From G963704535 sp963704535 (GTDB lineage: Bacteria; Chloroflexota; Chloroflexia; Chloroflexales; Roseiflexaceae), in NCBI GenBank assembly GCA_963704535.1, contig OY969916.1, forward strand, positions 7,006,001 to 7,070,000: a stretch of DNA of 64,000 bases, given 5' to 3'. The position numbers and the translations under genes were made by a program. Numbering within the stretch: position 1 is the stretch's first letter; each line of letters starts with the position of its first letter. Positions 16,583 to 36,300 of this stretch are shown here, piece after piece. The notes below the pieces were generated by a model that worked only from the letters and a program-made list of their open reading frames with translations, was not told where the DNA came from and searched no databases.

Positions 16583-19500
16583 ATGAGCGATCTTGACAAG
16601 CGCCTTACGAACCTTTCACCAGAGAAGCGCGCGCTGTTGACCCTGCGACTCAAGAATAAACAGGCTCAGACGGCGAAAAAGGATGTGATCCAGCGGCGAG
16701 CCGACCAGGACTCGTTTCCGCTGTCGTTCGCGCAGCAGCGGCTGTGGTTTCTTGACCAGCTTGAGTCCGGCAGCTCGCTGTACACTATCGCGGCGGCGCT
16801 GCGGCTGACCGGGACGCTCGACATAACGGCGCTTGAGCGCAGCCTGGGCGAGGTCAAGCGCCGGCATGAGGTGTTGCGTAGCCGGTTTGTGACGGTCAAG
16901 GGGCGGCCGGCGCAGGTGATCGCGCCTGCTGGGGATGTGAGCGACGAAGGCATCACAATCGTCGATCTGCGGGATTGGCCGGCGGACGAGCGCGAGGGCG
17001 AGGCGCTGCGCCTGGCGACTGAGGAGGCCCAGCGGCCTTTTGACCTGAGGAGCGGCCCGCTGCTGCGGGCCAGCCTGATCCAGTTGGACGATGCGAACCA
17101 GATCATGCTGCTGACGCTGCACCACATCGCCTCGGACGGCTGGTCGACCGGGGTGCTGGTGCGCGAGATCGCGGCGCTGTATGACGCTTTTGCCCACGGT
17201 CGCCCTTCACCGCTATCCGCTCTGCCGCTCCAGTATGCCGACTACGCCGCCTGGCAGCGCCACTGGCTCCAGGGCGAGGGTGAGCAGGGAGCGTCGCCGC
17301 TCCAGACTCAGCTCGCCTACTGGAAGCAGCAGCTTGGCGGCAAGGGCGAGAGCATCTCGCCCCTACCGCTGCCGACCGACCGTTCGCGACCGGCGATCCA
17401 AACGTTTCGCGGGGCGCACCACGGGTTCCGGCTGCCGGAGCGGCTTGTCGACAGGCTAAAAACCCTGAGCCAGCAGGAAGAGGCGACCCTATTCATGGTT
17501 CTGCTGACGGCCTTCCAGGCCCTGCTGTACCGCTACACCGGCCAAGAGGATATCAGCGTCGGCACGCCGATCGCCAATCGCACCCGCGGCGAGATCGAGG
17601 AGCTGATCGGCCTGTTCATCAACACGCTGGTGCTGCGCGCGGATCTCTCCGGCGATCCCAGTTTTCGCGAGCTGCTGCGGCGGGTGCGCGAGGTGACGCT
17701 GGAGGCCTATGTCCACCAGGATGTGCCGTTCGAGATGCTGGTCGAGGAGTTGCATCCGCAGCGCGATATGAGCCGCACGCCGCTGTTTCAGGTCATGCTG
17801 GTGCTGCAAAATGCCGCGCAGCAGCTTCTGAATCTTCCGGGCCTGACGTTGGAGCTGATCGACATCGAGACCGGTACGGCCAAGTTCGATCTGCTGCTGC
17901 AACTGGAGGACGGGCCGGGCGGGATCAAGGGCGTGCTGGAGTACAACACCGATCTGTTCGACGCGGCGACGATCGAGCGGATGGCCGGGCACTTCGAGAC
18001 GCTGCTGGAAGGAATCGCCACCGACCCCGAATGTCGCGTATCCGCTTTGCCGCTGTTGAGCGCGGCCGAGCGGCGGACGCTGCTGGTCGAGTGGAACACG
18101 CCGCGCGCCTACCCGGCCGAGCGGTGCCTGCACCAGCTCTTCGAGGCGCAGGCCGAGCGCAGGCCCACTGCCGTCGCACTGACCTGTGAGCAGGAGCGGC
18201 TGACCTACGCCGAGCTGAACGCGCGCGCCAATCAGCTCGCCCACCACCTTCAGTCGCTCGGCGTGGGGCCGGAGACGCTGGTCGCGCTATCCCTCGACCG
18301 CTCGCTCGACCTGGTCGTGGCCATCCTCGGCGTGCTCAAGGCCGGCGGCGCCTACCTCCCGCTCGACCTGGCCTACCCTCCTGAGCGCCTGCGGTACATG
18401 CTGGACGATGCCCAGGCGAAAGTGCTGATCACCACCCAAGAACAAAGAACCACCCAGAGGGTACCCGACCAAGAACAAAGAACCGATAGCACCACCGAAC
18501 GTAAGGGCGTATTGCATACGCCCCCAGCGGACGACGAAAGAGCCTACAGCACCACGCCCCCAACGGACCACGGACAACCGACTGTGGTCGAGCTGGATGC
18601 CGACTGGCCCACCATCGCCCGGCAGCCGGCCACGAACCTGGATAGCGCGGCGAGGCCGGACAACCTGGCGTACGTGATCTACACCTCTGGCTCGACCGGC
18701 AAGCCCAAGGGCGTGCAAGTGACCCACGCCAATGTCGTGCGGCTGTTCACGGCGACGGAGGAGTGGTATCACTTCGATGAGCGCGATGTGTGGACGCTGT
18801 TCCACTCGTATGCGTTCGACTTTTCGGTGTGGGAGCTGTGGGGTGCGCTGCTCTACGGTGGGCGGCTGGTGCTGGTGCCCTACATCGTCAGTCGCTCGCC
18901 GGACGCCTTCTATGAGCTGCTGGCCGAGGAGCAGGTCACTATTCTCAACCAGACCCCCTCGGCCTTCCGCCAGCTCATCCGTGCCGAGCAAGCTGCACTC
19001 CGCACACGCGAGCTGGCCCTACGCTACGTGATCTTCGGCGGCGAGGCGCTTGAATTCGCCAGCCTTAAGCCCTGGTTCGAGCACCATGGCGATGCGCGCC
19101 CGCAACTGGTCAATATGTACGGCATCACCGAGACCACCGTGCATGTTACCTACCGCCCGATCACGCTCCACGATCTCAGCAGCACGCCGGGTAGTGTGAT
19201 CGGTCGCCCGATCCCGGATCTGCTGCTCTACGTGCTGGACCAGCAGCGCCAGCCGGTGCCGATTGGCGTTCCTGGCGAGCTGTACGTGGGCGGGGCGGGC
19301 GTGGCACGCGGCTACCTCAACCGCCCTGACCTGACCGACGAACGCTTCATCCCCAACCCGTTCGCGCAAGAGAGAGTAGAGATTGGAGATTGGAGATTAG
19401 GAGGCGCAAACTCTCCAATCTCCAGTCGGTTGTACAAGACCGGCGACCTGGCGCGCTTGCTGCCCGATGGCGACATCGAGTACCTGGGGCGGATCGACCA

Positions 19501-22500
19501 GCAGGTCAAGCTGCGTGGCTTCCGCATCGAGCTGGGCGAGATCGAGGCGGTGATAGGTCAGTATCCGAGGGTGCGCGAGCAGATTGTGCTGGTGCGCGAG
19601 GACACGCCGGGGGATAAGCGGCTGGTGGCCTACATTGTCGCCGATCAAGAACAAAGAACAAAGAATAAAGAACAAAACGGTGAGACACCTGATTCTCAAT
19701 TCTCAATTCTCAATTCTCAATTCTCGGCAGAGTTGCGCGCGTTCCTGAAAGGGCGGCTGCCGGAGTACATGGTGCCGGCGGCGTTCGTGGTGCTGGAGGC
19801 GTTGCCGCTCACGCCCAACGGCAAGATCGATCGCAAGGCTCTGCCGGCCCCCGACGGCGCGCGCCCTGAGCTTGAGAAAGCCTACGTGGCGCCGCGAACC
19901 GATCTTGAGCAGTACCTGGCGAATATGTGGCACGAGCTGCTTGGGATCGAGCAGATCGGGGTCTACGATAATTTCTTTGAGCTGGGCGGCGACTCGATCC
20001 AAGCGGCGGTCCTGGCGAACCGTATCCAGGAGGAGCTTGGGGTCGGCGCGCACGTGCGCTCGATCTTCTACGCGCCGACGGTCGCCGACCTGAGCATGTA
20101 CTTCAATGCCTACTTCCCCGATGTCGTCGCCGAGCGGTTCAAGACGTCGGCTACGAAGAGCCTGAAGACGCGCCTGGAAGAGGAGATCGCGCCTGATGAC
20201 CAGACGGCGGTGGTCGATGAGTCCAAGATCGCCCTGATCCGGCAGATCATCCCGGCGCTGCCGCCGCGCCCGGAGGGCGAGCGGGCCACGAAGAATCCAC
20301 CGGCGGTCTTTATTCTGTCGCCGCCGCGCTCGGGCTCGACGCTGCTGCGAGTCATGCTCGCCGGCCACCCGCAGTTGTTCTCGCCGCCGGAGCTGGAGCT
20401 GCTGACCTTCAATACACTGGTGGAGCGGCGGCAGGCGTTCAGCGGCGTGTACGATGTGGTGCTGGAGGGCACGATCCGCGCGATCATGGAGGCCAGGGGC
20501 TATAGCACCGACCAGGCGGTCCAGCTCATGGAGGAGTATGAGCGCCGGAATTTGACGACGCGGCAGTTCTACACGCTGATGCAGGAGTGGATCGGCGAGC
20601 GGCTGCTGGTCGATAAGACGCCGGCCTACGCGATGCACATGGACGTGCTGCGGCGCGCGGAGGCCGAGTTCGAGAACGCCCGCTACATCCACCTGGTGCG
20701 CCATCCCTACGCGACGATCTACTCGTTTGTGGAGGCCCGGCTGCACGAGTTCTTCTTCAGGCACCCGCACCCGTTCTCGATCCGCGAGCTGGCCGAGCTG
20801 ATCTGGCTGATCAGCCACCAGAATGTGCTTGAGTTCCTCAAGGACATCCCGACCGAGCGCCAGCACCGGGTCAGGTACGAGGACCTGGTCAGCCACCCGC
20901 AGGAGTTGATGGAGCAGATGTGCCGGTTCCTGGGGGTCGAGTTCCATCCCGATATGGCCCAGCCCTACCAGGGCACGCGCATGACCGATGGCATCCGCCC
21001 AATGTCGCAGATGGTCGGCGACCTGAAGTTCTATCTACGCAAGGATATCGATCCGAAGGCAGCTGATCGCTGGAAGAATCTGCACGCCGATGACTTCCTG
21101 AGCGCGGCAAGCTGGCGGGCGGCCGAGCAGGTGGGCTACCAGCGGCCGGCCGAGCCTGAGCAGCCGGGCGATGGCGCGGCGCCGGCCGGCCAGCAGAGGC
21201 TGGCGGAGCTACTGCCGACCCCCCGCAATGGCGCGCTGCCGCTGTCGTTCGCCCAGCAGCGGCTGTGGTTCCTCGATCAGCTTGAGCCTGGAAATGCCTT
21301 CTACAATGTTCCGGCCGCGCTGCGACTGAAGGGGCCGCTTGACTACCAGGCGTTCCAGCAGAGCTTCAGCGAGATCGTGCGCCGCCACGAGATCCTGCGC
21401 ACCACCTTTGGGACGGTAGATGGGCAGCCTGTGCAGGTGATCGGGCCGGGTTTGACCATGCCCCTGCCGATGCTGGATCTGCGGCAGACGCCCGAGGCCG
21501 AGCGCGAGGCCGAGGTTCGGCGGCTGATCGACCACGACGCCCGCAAGCCGTTCGACCTGGAGCGCGGCCCGCTGCTTCGGGCCGCCCTACTGCGCCTGGG
21601 TGAGCAGGAGCACGTGCTGGTTATGACGCTGCACCACATTATCGCCGACGGGTGGTCGGCCGGCGTGCTGGTGCGCGAGATCGCGATGACCTACCCGGCC
21701 CTGGCGGCCGGGCGGCCGTCGCCGCTATCCGCTCTGGCGATACAGTATGCGGATTATGCGACCTGGCAGCGCCAGTGGCTCCACAGCGAGGCCATACACG
21801 GGCAGATCGGCTATTGGAAGCGGCAGCTCGCCGGCAGCCCGCCGCTGCTGGAGCTGCCGACCGACCGCCCACGCCCGGCGGTGCAGAACTACGACGGGGC
21901 GCGCAGGCCGTTTATGCTGCCGCAGGGGTTGTCCGATCAGCTCAAGGTGTTGAGCCAGCAGGCGGGCGTCACGCTGTTTATGACGCTGGCGGCGGTGTTC
22001 CAGACGCTGCTTGCCCGCTACAGCGGCCAGGACGACATCTGCATCGGTACGCCGGTCGCCAATCGCAGCCGGGCCGAGATCAGCGGGTTGATCGGCTTCT
22101 TCGTCAATATGCTGGTGCTGCGCGGCGATCTGTCCGGCGATCCCAGCTTCCGTGAGCTGCTGGAGCGGGTCCAGAAGGTTGCGACCGAGGCCTATGCGCA
22201 CCAGGATGTGCCGTTTGAGATGCTGGTGGACGAGCTTCAGCCGGAGCGGAATCTGAGCCATACGCCGCTGTTTCAGGTGGTGATCGCGCTCCAGAAGGCG
22301 CCACTCCAGAGGCTTGAGTTGCCCGGCATCACGCTGGAGCCGATGCTTGCCGACAGCCTGACGGCCAAGTTCGACCTGACGCTGTCGCTGGTGGAGCGAA
22401 CCGATGGGCTCCGGGGCGCAGTCGAGTATAACACCGACCTGTTCGACGAAGCGACGATCGCCAGGATGCTGGGTCATTTCCAGACGCTGCTGGAAGCCGT

Positions 22501-25500
22501 CGTCGTGGACCCCGACCAGCGTATCTCCCGGCTGCCGCTGCTGGGCGAGGCCGAACGCCGGGAGGTGCTGTTCGCGCGGAACGTACCCGCGACCTATCCG
22601 GCCGAGCGGTGCCTGCACCAGCTCTTCGAGGCGCAGGCCGAGCGCAGGCCCACCGCCGTCGCGCTGACCTGTGAGCAGGAGCGGCTGACCTACGCCGAGC
22701 TGAACACCCGCGCCAATCAGCTCGCCCACCGCCTCCAATCGCTCGGTGTGGGGCCGGAGACGCTGGTCGCGCTATCCCTCGACCGCTCGCTCGACCTGGT
22801 CGTGGCCATCCTGGCGGTCCTCAAGGCCGGCGGCGCCTACCTCCCGCTCGACCTGGCCTACCCTCCTGAGCGCCTGGCCTTCATGCTGGAGGACGCCCAG
22901 GCGAGAGTGCTGCTCACCACCCAAGAACAAAGAACCACCCAGAGGGTACCCGACCAAGAACAAAGAACCGATAGCACCACCGATCGTAAGGGCGTATTGC
23001 ATACGCCCCCAGCGGACGACGAAAAAGCCTATAGCACCACGCCCCCAGCGGACGACGAAAGAGCGTACAGCACCACGCCTCCAACGGACCACGAACAACG
23101 GATCGTGGTCGAGCTGGATGCCGACTGGCCCACCATCGCGATGCAGCCGGCCACGAACCTGGATAGTGCGGCGAGGCCGGACAACCTGGCGTACGTGATC
23201 TACACCTCTGGCTCGACCGGCAAGCCCAAGGGCGTGCAAGTGACCCACGCCAATGTCGTGCGGCTGTTCAGCGCTACCGAGGAGTGGTATCACTTCGACG
23301 AGCGCGACGTGTGGACGCTGTTCCACTCGTATGCGTTCGACTTCTCGGTCTGGGAGCTGTGGGGTGCGCTGCTCTACGGTGGGCGATTGGTCATTGTGCC
23401 CTACATCGTCAGCCGCTCGCCGGACGCCTTCTACGAGCTGCTGGCCGAGGAGCAGGTCACTATTCTCAACCAGACCCCCTCGGCCTTCCGCCAGCTCATC
23501 CGTGCCGAGCAAGCTGCACTCCGCACACGCGAGCTGGCCCTACGCTACGTGATCTTCGGTGGCGAGGCGCTTGAATTCGCCAGCCTTAAGCCCTGGTTCG
23601 AGCGCCACGGCGATGCGCGCCCGCAACTGGTCAATATGTACGGCATCACCGAGACCACCGTGCATGTCACCTACCGCCCGATCACGCTCCACGATCTCAG
23701 CACGGCACCGGGTAGTGTGATCGGTCGCCCGATCCCGGATCTGCTGCTGTACGTGTTGGACCAGCAGCGCCAGCCGGTTCCAATCGGCGTGCCGGGTGAG
23801 CTATACGTGGGCGGGGCGGGCGTGGCGCGCGGCTACCTCAACCGGCCCGAGCTGACCGACGAGCGTTTCATTCCCAACCCGTTCGCGCAAGAGAGAGTAG
23901 AGATTGGAGATTGGAGATTAGGAGGCGCAAACTCTCCAATCTCCAATCTCCAATCTCCAGTCTCCAGTCGGCTGTACAAGACCGGCGACCTGGCGCGCTT
24001 GCTGCCCGATGGCGACATCGAGTACCTGGGGCGGATCGACCAGCAGGTCAAGCTGCGTGGCTTCCGCATCGAGCTGGGCGAGATCGAGGCGGTGATAGGT
24101 CAGCATCCGGGCGTGCGCGAGCAGATTGTGCTGGTGCGCGAGGATATGCTGGGGGATAAGCGGCTGGTGGCCTACATTGTCGCCGATCAAGAACAAAGAA
24201 CAAAGAATAAAGAACAAAACGGTGAGACGCCAGATTCTCAATTCTCAATTCTCAATTCTCAATTCTCGGCAGAGTTGCGCGCGTTCCTGAAAGGGCGGCT
24301 GCCGGAGTACATGGTGCCGGCGGCGTTTGTGGTGCTCGACGCACTGCCGCTCACGCCCAATGGCAAGGTCGATCGGCGGGCGCTGCCGGTGCCTGACGGC
24401 GCCCGCCCGGAGCTGTCTGCGAACTATGCCGCAGCACGCACGCCGGAAGAGGAGACCCTGGCCGGGATCTGGGCGCAGGTGCTGGGCCTTAAGCAGGTTG
24501 GGGTTCACGATAACTTCTTTGAGCTGGGCGGCGACTCGATCCTGAGCATCCAGGTGATCGCGCGGGCCAACCAGGCCGGCTTGCGGCTGACGCCGCGGCA
24601 GCTCTTCCAGGCGCCGACGGTGGCCGGGCTGGCGGCGCTGGCCGGCACGGCCCGGCCGATCCAGGCCCAGCAGGGCGCGGTCGAAGGGCCGGCGCCGCTC
24701 ACGCCCATCCAGCGCTGGTTCTTCGAGCAGGAGCAGCCTGATCCGCAGCATTGGAATCAGGCGATGCTGCTGGAGGTACGCATGGGCATGGAGCGCCCGC
24801 TGCTGGAGGCGACGCTCGGTCGTCTGCTGACGCACCACGACGCGCTGCGCCTGCGCTTCACCCGCGCGGAGTCGGGCTGGCGGCAGGTCAACGCTGGCGT
24901 GGCCGAAGCGGCGCTCCCGGTCGGCTGGGTGGACCTGTCGGCGCTGCCGGAGGCCCAGCGGCGCCCGGCGATCGAGGCGGCGGCAGCCGAGGCGCAGGCG
25001 CGCCTGGATCTGAGCGCCGGCCCGCTGATCTATGTGACGTACTTCGACTTGGGGGCCGGGCGACCGGGGCGGCTGCTGCTGGTGGTCCACCACCTGGCGA
25101 TCGACGGCGTGTCCTGGCGGGTGCTGCTGGAGGATTTCCAGACCGTCTACCTGGGGTTGAGCCAGGGCGTGACCGGGGAAGATCGCGAACCGCCCCTGCC
25201 GCCCAAGACGACCTCTTTCCTGCACTGGGCCGAGCGGCTAGCCGAGTACGCCCAGTCCGAGGCGGCGCTGGCCGAGCTGGATTACTGGGCCGCGCCGGCG
25301 GATGGGCAGCCCCCACGTCTGCCCCTCGATATTCCCGGCGGTGATAACCGCGAGGAACTCGGCGCGCGGCGTGGTGGTGGCGCTGGATGAAGAAGAGACT
25401 CGCGCGCTGCTCCAGGATGTGCCGGCGGCCTATGGCACCGAGATCAACGATGTCTTGCTTACGGCATTGGCGCAATCGCTTGAGCGCTGGACCGGCGCGC

Positions 25501-26131
25501 CGGAGCTGCTGGTCGACCTGGAGGGGCATGGCCGCGAGGACCTGTTCGACGACGTGGACCTGTCGCGCACGGTCGGCTGGTTCACGACGATCTACCCGGT
25601 GCGGCTGGACCTGCGGGCGATCTACGGGCCTGGCGAGGCGCTTAAAGCGGTCAAGGAGCAGCTTCGGCGTATCCCAGGGCGCGGGATCGGCTATGGCCTG
25701 CTGCGCTACTTGAGCGCGGACGCGGCGGTGCGGGCGCGGCTGGGCGCGCTGCCCCGGCCGGAGATCAGCTTCAACTACCTGGGGCAGTTCGATGCTTTGA
25801 TAGCGGAGTTGTCGGCGTTTGGGCCGGCTAGGGAGTCCACCGGACCGGCCCACAGCCCGCGCGGGCGCCGGACGCATATGCTGTCGATCAATGGCGGCAT
25901 CGCCGGCGGGCGGCTGCGGATGGAGTGGGGCTACAGTGCGAGCCTGCACCGGCAGGAGACGGTCGAGCGGATGGCGCAGGAGTTTGTCGCGGCGCTGCGG
26001 GCGCTGATCGTCCACTGCCAGTCGCCGGATGCCGGCGGCTACACCCCGTCGGACTTCCCCGACGCCGATCTGAGCCAGGATGATATCGACGCGCTGATGG
26101 CCGAGATCGGCGAATCAATAGGTGATGACTG

Positions 26132-26132
<1 letters not shown>
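16583..26132 (+). CDS. NRPS with embedded sulfotransferase: C-A(Thr)-T-ST-C-A(Thr)-T-E (one frameshift)
   Basis: The first C domain (46-490) has HHIASDGWS. A1 gives DFWNIGMVHK, the established Thr code. T1 (about 1100-1176) has LGGDSIQ. It is followed by a PAPS-dependent sulfotransferase domain (about 1237-1520), then C2 (HHIIADGWS), A2 (again the Thr code), T2 (LGGDSIL) and an epimerization domain with HHLAIDGVSWR, EGHGRE and SFNYLGQ. The frame breaks at about 25355 by one extra base (GAGGAACTCG; restoring it gives a normal E domain, ...SARGVVV) and resumes to the stop at 26130-26132. The expected product part is Thr, possibly sulfated, then D-Thr. The start ATG has no clear Shine-Dalgarno sequence, perhaps because of the MITE. 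The stop overlaps the next ATG by one base. Confidence 0.93.
18438..18580. repeat. Repeat island, A2-A3 loop of Thr A1
   Basis: GAACAAA units, the GGGTACCC spacer, the GGGCGTATTGCATACGCCC palindrome and one AYSTTPP unit. Confidence 0.9.
19370..19427. repeat. Repeat island, A6-A7 loop of Thr A1
   Basis: GGAGATT heptamers face TCCAATC heptamers across a GGAGGCGCAAA centre, an inverted-repeat hairpin directly before A7 (LYKTGDL). Confidence 0.9.
19647..19724. repeat. Repeat island, A8-A9 linker of Thr A1
   Basis: GAACAAA heptamers are followed by four CAATTCT heptamers, read as SQFSILN. Confidence 0.9.
20290..21140 (+). other. Sulfotransferase domain inside the Thr NRPS
   Basis: SPPRSGSTLLRVMLAGHP is the 5'-phosphosulfate-binding loop of Sulfotransfer_3-type enzymes. 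YIHLVRHPYATIYSF is the 3'-phosphate-binding segment, and DKTPAYAMH lies between them as in the family. It sits between T1 and C2, where tailoring domains act on the carrier-bound residue. The likely reaction is PAPS-dependent sulfation of the Thr hydroxyl. As in the olefin-forming CurM pathway, the sulfate could instead serve as a leaving group, here giving dehydrobutyrine. The domain call is firm; substrate and outcome are inferred. Confidence 0.9.
22922..23101. repeat. Repeat island, A2-A3 loop of Thr A2
   Basis: Like the A1 island but with two copies of the AYSTTPP-coding unit, so the unit number differs between otherwise near-identical A domains. Confidence 0.9.
23890..23968. repeat. Repeat island, A6-A7 loop of Thr A2
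   Basis: The same GGAGATT/TCCAATC hairpin as in A1 but 21 nt (three heptamers) longer on the TCCAATC side. Confidence 0.9.
24189..24267. repeat. Repeat island, A8-A9 linker of Thr A2
   Basis: GAACAAA heptamers, then CAATTCT heptamers; nearly the same sequence as in A1. Confidence 0.9.
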
Positions 26133-33208
<7,076 letters not shown>

Positions 33209-33335
33209 CTCACCTGTCACACGAAATGCAGTGATAAGTCTCGTTTCATGGCGCTGTGTCGCGCTTCATTCAGGGTGACAGCGATCGTGGATGCCGATAT
33301 ATAAATTCATCTAGGGACTCGATAATACCCTTACC
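33209..33335. other. Short intergenic region, no recognised element
   Basis: This 127-bp stretch is lower in GC than its flanks. I see no convincing hairpin, promoter or Shine-Dalgarno sequence close to the ATG at 33336. It is one of the few real gaps between NRPS genes, so a promoter here is possible. Confidence 0.4.
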
Positions 33336-36300
33336 ATGCTCGACCAAATAGCCCATCTCTCGCCGGAGAAGCGCAGACTCCTTGAGCTGATGCTGAAGGA
33401 GCAGGGCGTGGATATCTCACGCTCGCTGATCGTTCCGCAGAGGCGAGATACCAACCGATTCACGGTCTCGTTTGCCCAGCAGCGATTGTGGTTCCTCGAC
33501 CAACTGGAGCCCGGCAGCCCGCTGTACAACATTCCTGCAGCCGTGCGGCTGGTCGGGCAGTTGGATGTGACCGCGCTCCAGCACTGTTTGCATGAGCTGG
33601 TGCGGCGTCACGAGTTGCTCCGCACCACATTCGCGGCGGCCGATGGGCAGCCTCTCCAAGTGATCACGCCTGTGGCGGCCCTGGACGATGCGCCGCTCCC
33701 ATTCCTCGTGAATGACTTGCGAACACTGCCGGCCTCCCAGCGTGAGGCTGAGGCGCGGCGCCTGGCGACCGAGATGGCCCAGCAGCCGTTCGACCTGGCC
33801 CACGGCCCGCTGCTGCGCGCGGCCCTGCTCCAGCTCGGCGAAGACGAGCACGTGGCGCTCTTCGCAATGCACCATATCGTCTCGGACGGCTGGTCGATGG
33901 GCGTGCTGATTTGCGAGATTGCGGCCCTGTATGCCGCAGCCGTCGCCGGCCGTCCATCGCCGCTACCGCCGCTTTCGATCCAGTACGCCGACTTCGCCGC
34001 CTGGCAGCGCCAGTGGCTCCAGGGCGCCGAGCTGGAACGCCAGCTCACGTACTGGAAGCGCCAGCTCGGCGGCCAGGCTGGCATCACCCCGCCCCTGCCG
34101 CTGCCGACCGATCGGCCGCGCCCGTCGATCCAGAGCTTTCGCGGCATGCGCCAGTACTTCAGTTTGCCGAAACAGCTTTCCGAGCAGCTGAAAGCCCTGA
34201 GCCAGCGCGAGGGCGCGACGCTGTTCATGACACTGCTGGCGGCCTTCCAAACCCTGCTGTACCGCTACAGTGGCCAGGACGACATCAACATCGGCACGCC
34301 GATCGCCAACCGCAACCGGGCCGAGATCGAGCCACTGATCGGCTGCTTCATCAACACGCTGGTGCTGCGTGGCGACCTGTCCGGCGACCCCAGCTTCCGC
34401 GAGCTGCTGCGGCGCGTGCGCGAGACCGCGTTGGGCGCGTTTGCCCATCAAGACCTACCCTTCGAGATGATCGTCGAGGCGCTCCAGCCCGAACGCGATC
34501 TCAGCCGCACGCCGCTGTTCCAGGTCATGTTTATTTTGCAGAATGCCCCGGTCGGGCGGTTCGACATGCCCGGCCTGACACTCAGCGCGGTCGAGGCCGA
34601 GAGTGGGGTATCGACGTTTGACCTGACGCTGGCGGTGAGCGAGGGCGCAGAAGAACTTCAGGGCGCACTGGAGTACAACACCGATCTGTTTGACGCCGCG
34701 ACGATCGCGCGAATGCTGGGGCATTTTGAGACGCTGCTGGGGGCAATCGCCGTGGACCATGCCCTGCCCGTCTCCGCGCTCCCACTCCTCACCGAGGCCG
34801 AGCGGCGGCAACTCCTGGTCGAGTGGAACGACACAGCGGTCGCCTATCCACTTGATCGCTGCATCCACCGGCTGTTCGAGGACCAGGCCGCCCGCACCCC
34901 CGACGCCGTCGCAGTGCGCTTTGAGCACCAGCGGTTGAGCTACGCCGAACTGAATGGGCGCGCCAATCAGCTCGCGCATCACCTCCAATCGCTCGGCGTG
35001 GGGCCGGAGACGCTGGTGGGCGTCTGCGCCGAGCGCTCGCTGGAACTCATCGTGGCCGTGCTGGCAGTGCTCAAGGCCGGCGGCGCCTACCTGCCGCTCG
35101 ACCCAACCTACCCCGCCGAGCGGCTCCAGTATATGCTGGCCGATGCCCAAGTCGCCGTGCTGCTCACCACCCAAGAACAAAGAACCGAGAGCACCACCGA
35201 TCGTAAGGGCGTATTGCATACGCCCCCAGCGGACGATGAAGGAGTGTATCGCACCACGCCCCCAGCGGACGACGAAGGAGCCTATCGCACCACGCCCCCA
35301 GTGGACGATGGACAATGGGTACTGGTCGATCTAGATGCCGACTGGGAGATGATCGTCAGGCAGCCGGGCACTAACCCAGACACCGTGGCGACGCCCAACA
35401 ACCTGGCCTACGTGATCTACACCTCCGGCTCGACCGGCCAGTCCAAGGGCGTGATGGTCACGCATCGCAACCTGGCCAACGCCTACCTGGCCTGGGAGGA
35501 AGCCTATAAGCTGCGCACCGATACGCATGTGCATCTCCAGATGGCAAGCTTCTCGTTCGACGTCTTCACCGGCGACCTGGTGCGGGCGCTGTGCTCCGGC
35601 GGCACATTGGTGCTGTGCCCGCGCGATCTGCTGCTGGCGCCCGAGCAGTTGTACGACTTGATGCGGCGCGAGTTGGTCGATTGCGCCGAGTTTGTGCCGG
35701 CGGTGCTGCGCCACCTGATCCAGCACCTGGAGCAGCGCGGCCGGCGGCTCGACTTCATGCGGCTGCTGATCTGCGGCTCGGATGCCTGGCACGCGGGCGA
35801 GTACCAACTGTTCCGCCGCTACTGCGGCCCGCACACGCGGCTGATCAACTCGTTTGGCCTCACCGAGGCCACGATCGACAGCACCTATTTTGAAGCTGCC
35901 GGCAACGACGCCGCCGAAGCGCAGCTCGCGAATGGCCGGCTGCCGATCGGGCGCCCGTTTGCCAATACGCAGATCTACATCCTGGACACACACGGCCAGC
36001 CCCTTCCTGCCGGCGTCCCCGGCGAGCTGTACATCGGCGGGGCTGGCGTGGCGCGCGGCTACCTCAACCGGCCCGAGCTGACCGACGAGCGCTTCGTACC
36101 CAACCCCTTCGCGCAAGAGAGATTAGAGATTAGAGATTGGAGATTAGCGGGCGCAGATGCGACAATCTCCAATCTCCAATCTCCAATCTCCAGTCGGCTG
36201 TATCGCACCGGCGACCTGGCCCGCTACCTGTCCGGCGGCAACGTCGAGTTCCTGGGCCGGGTCGACCAGCAGGTCAAGGTGCGCGGCTACCGGATCGAGC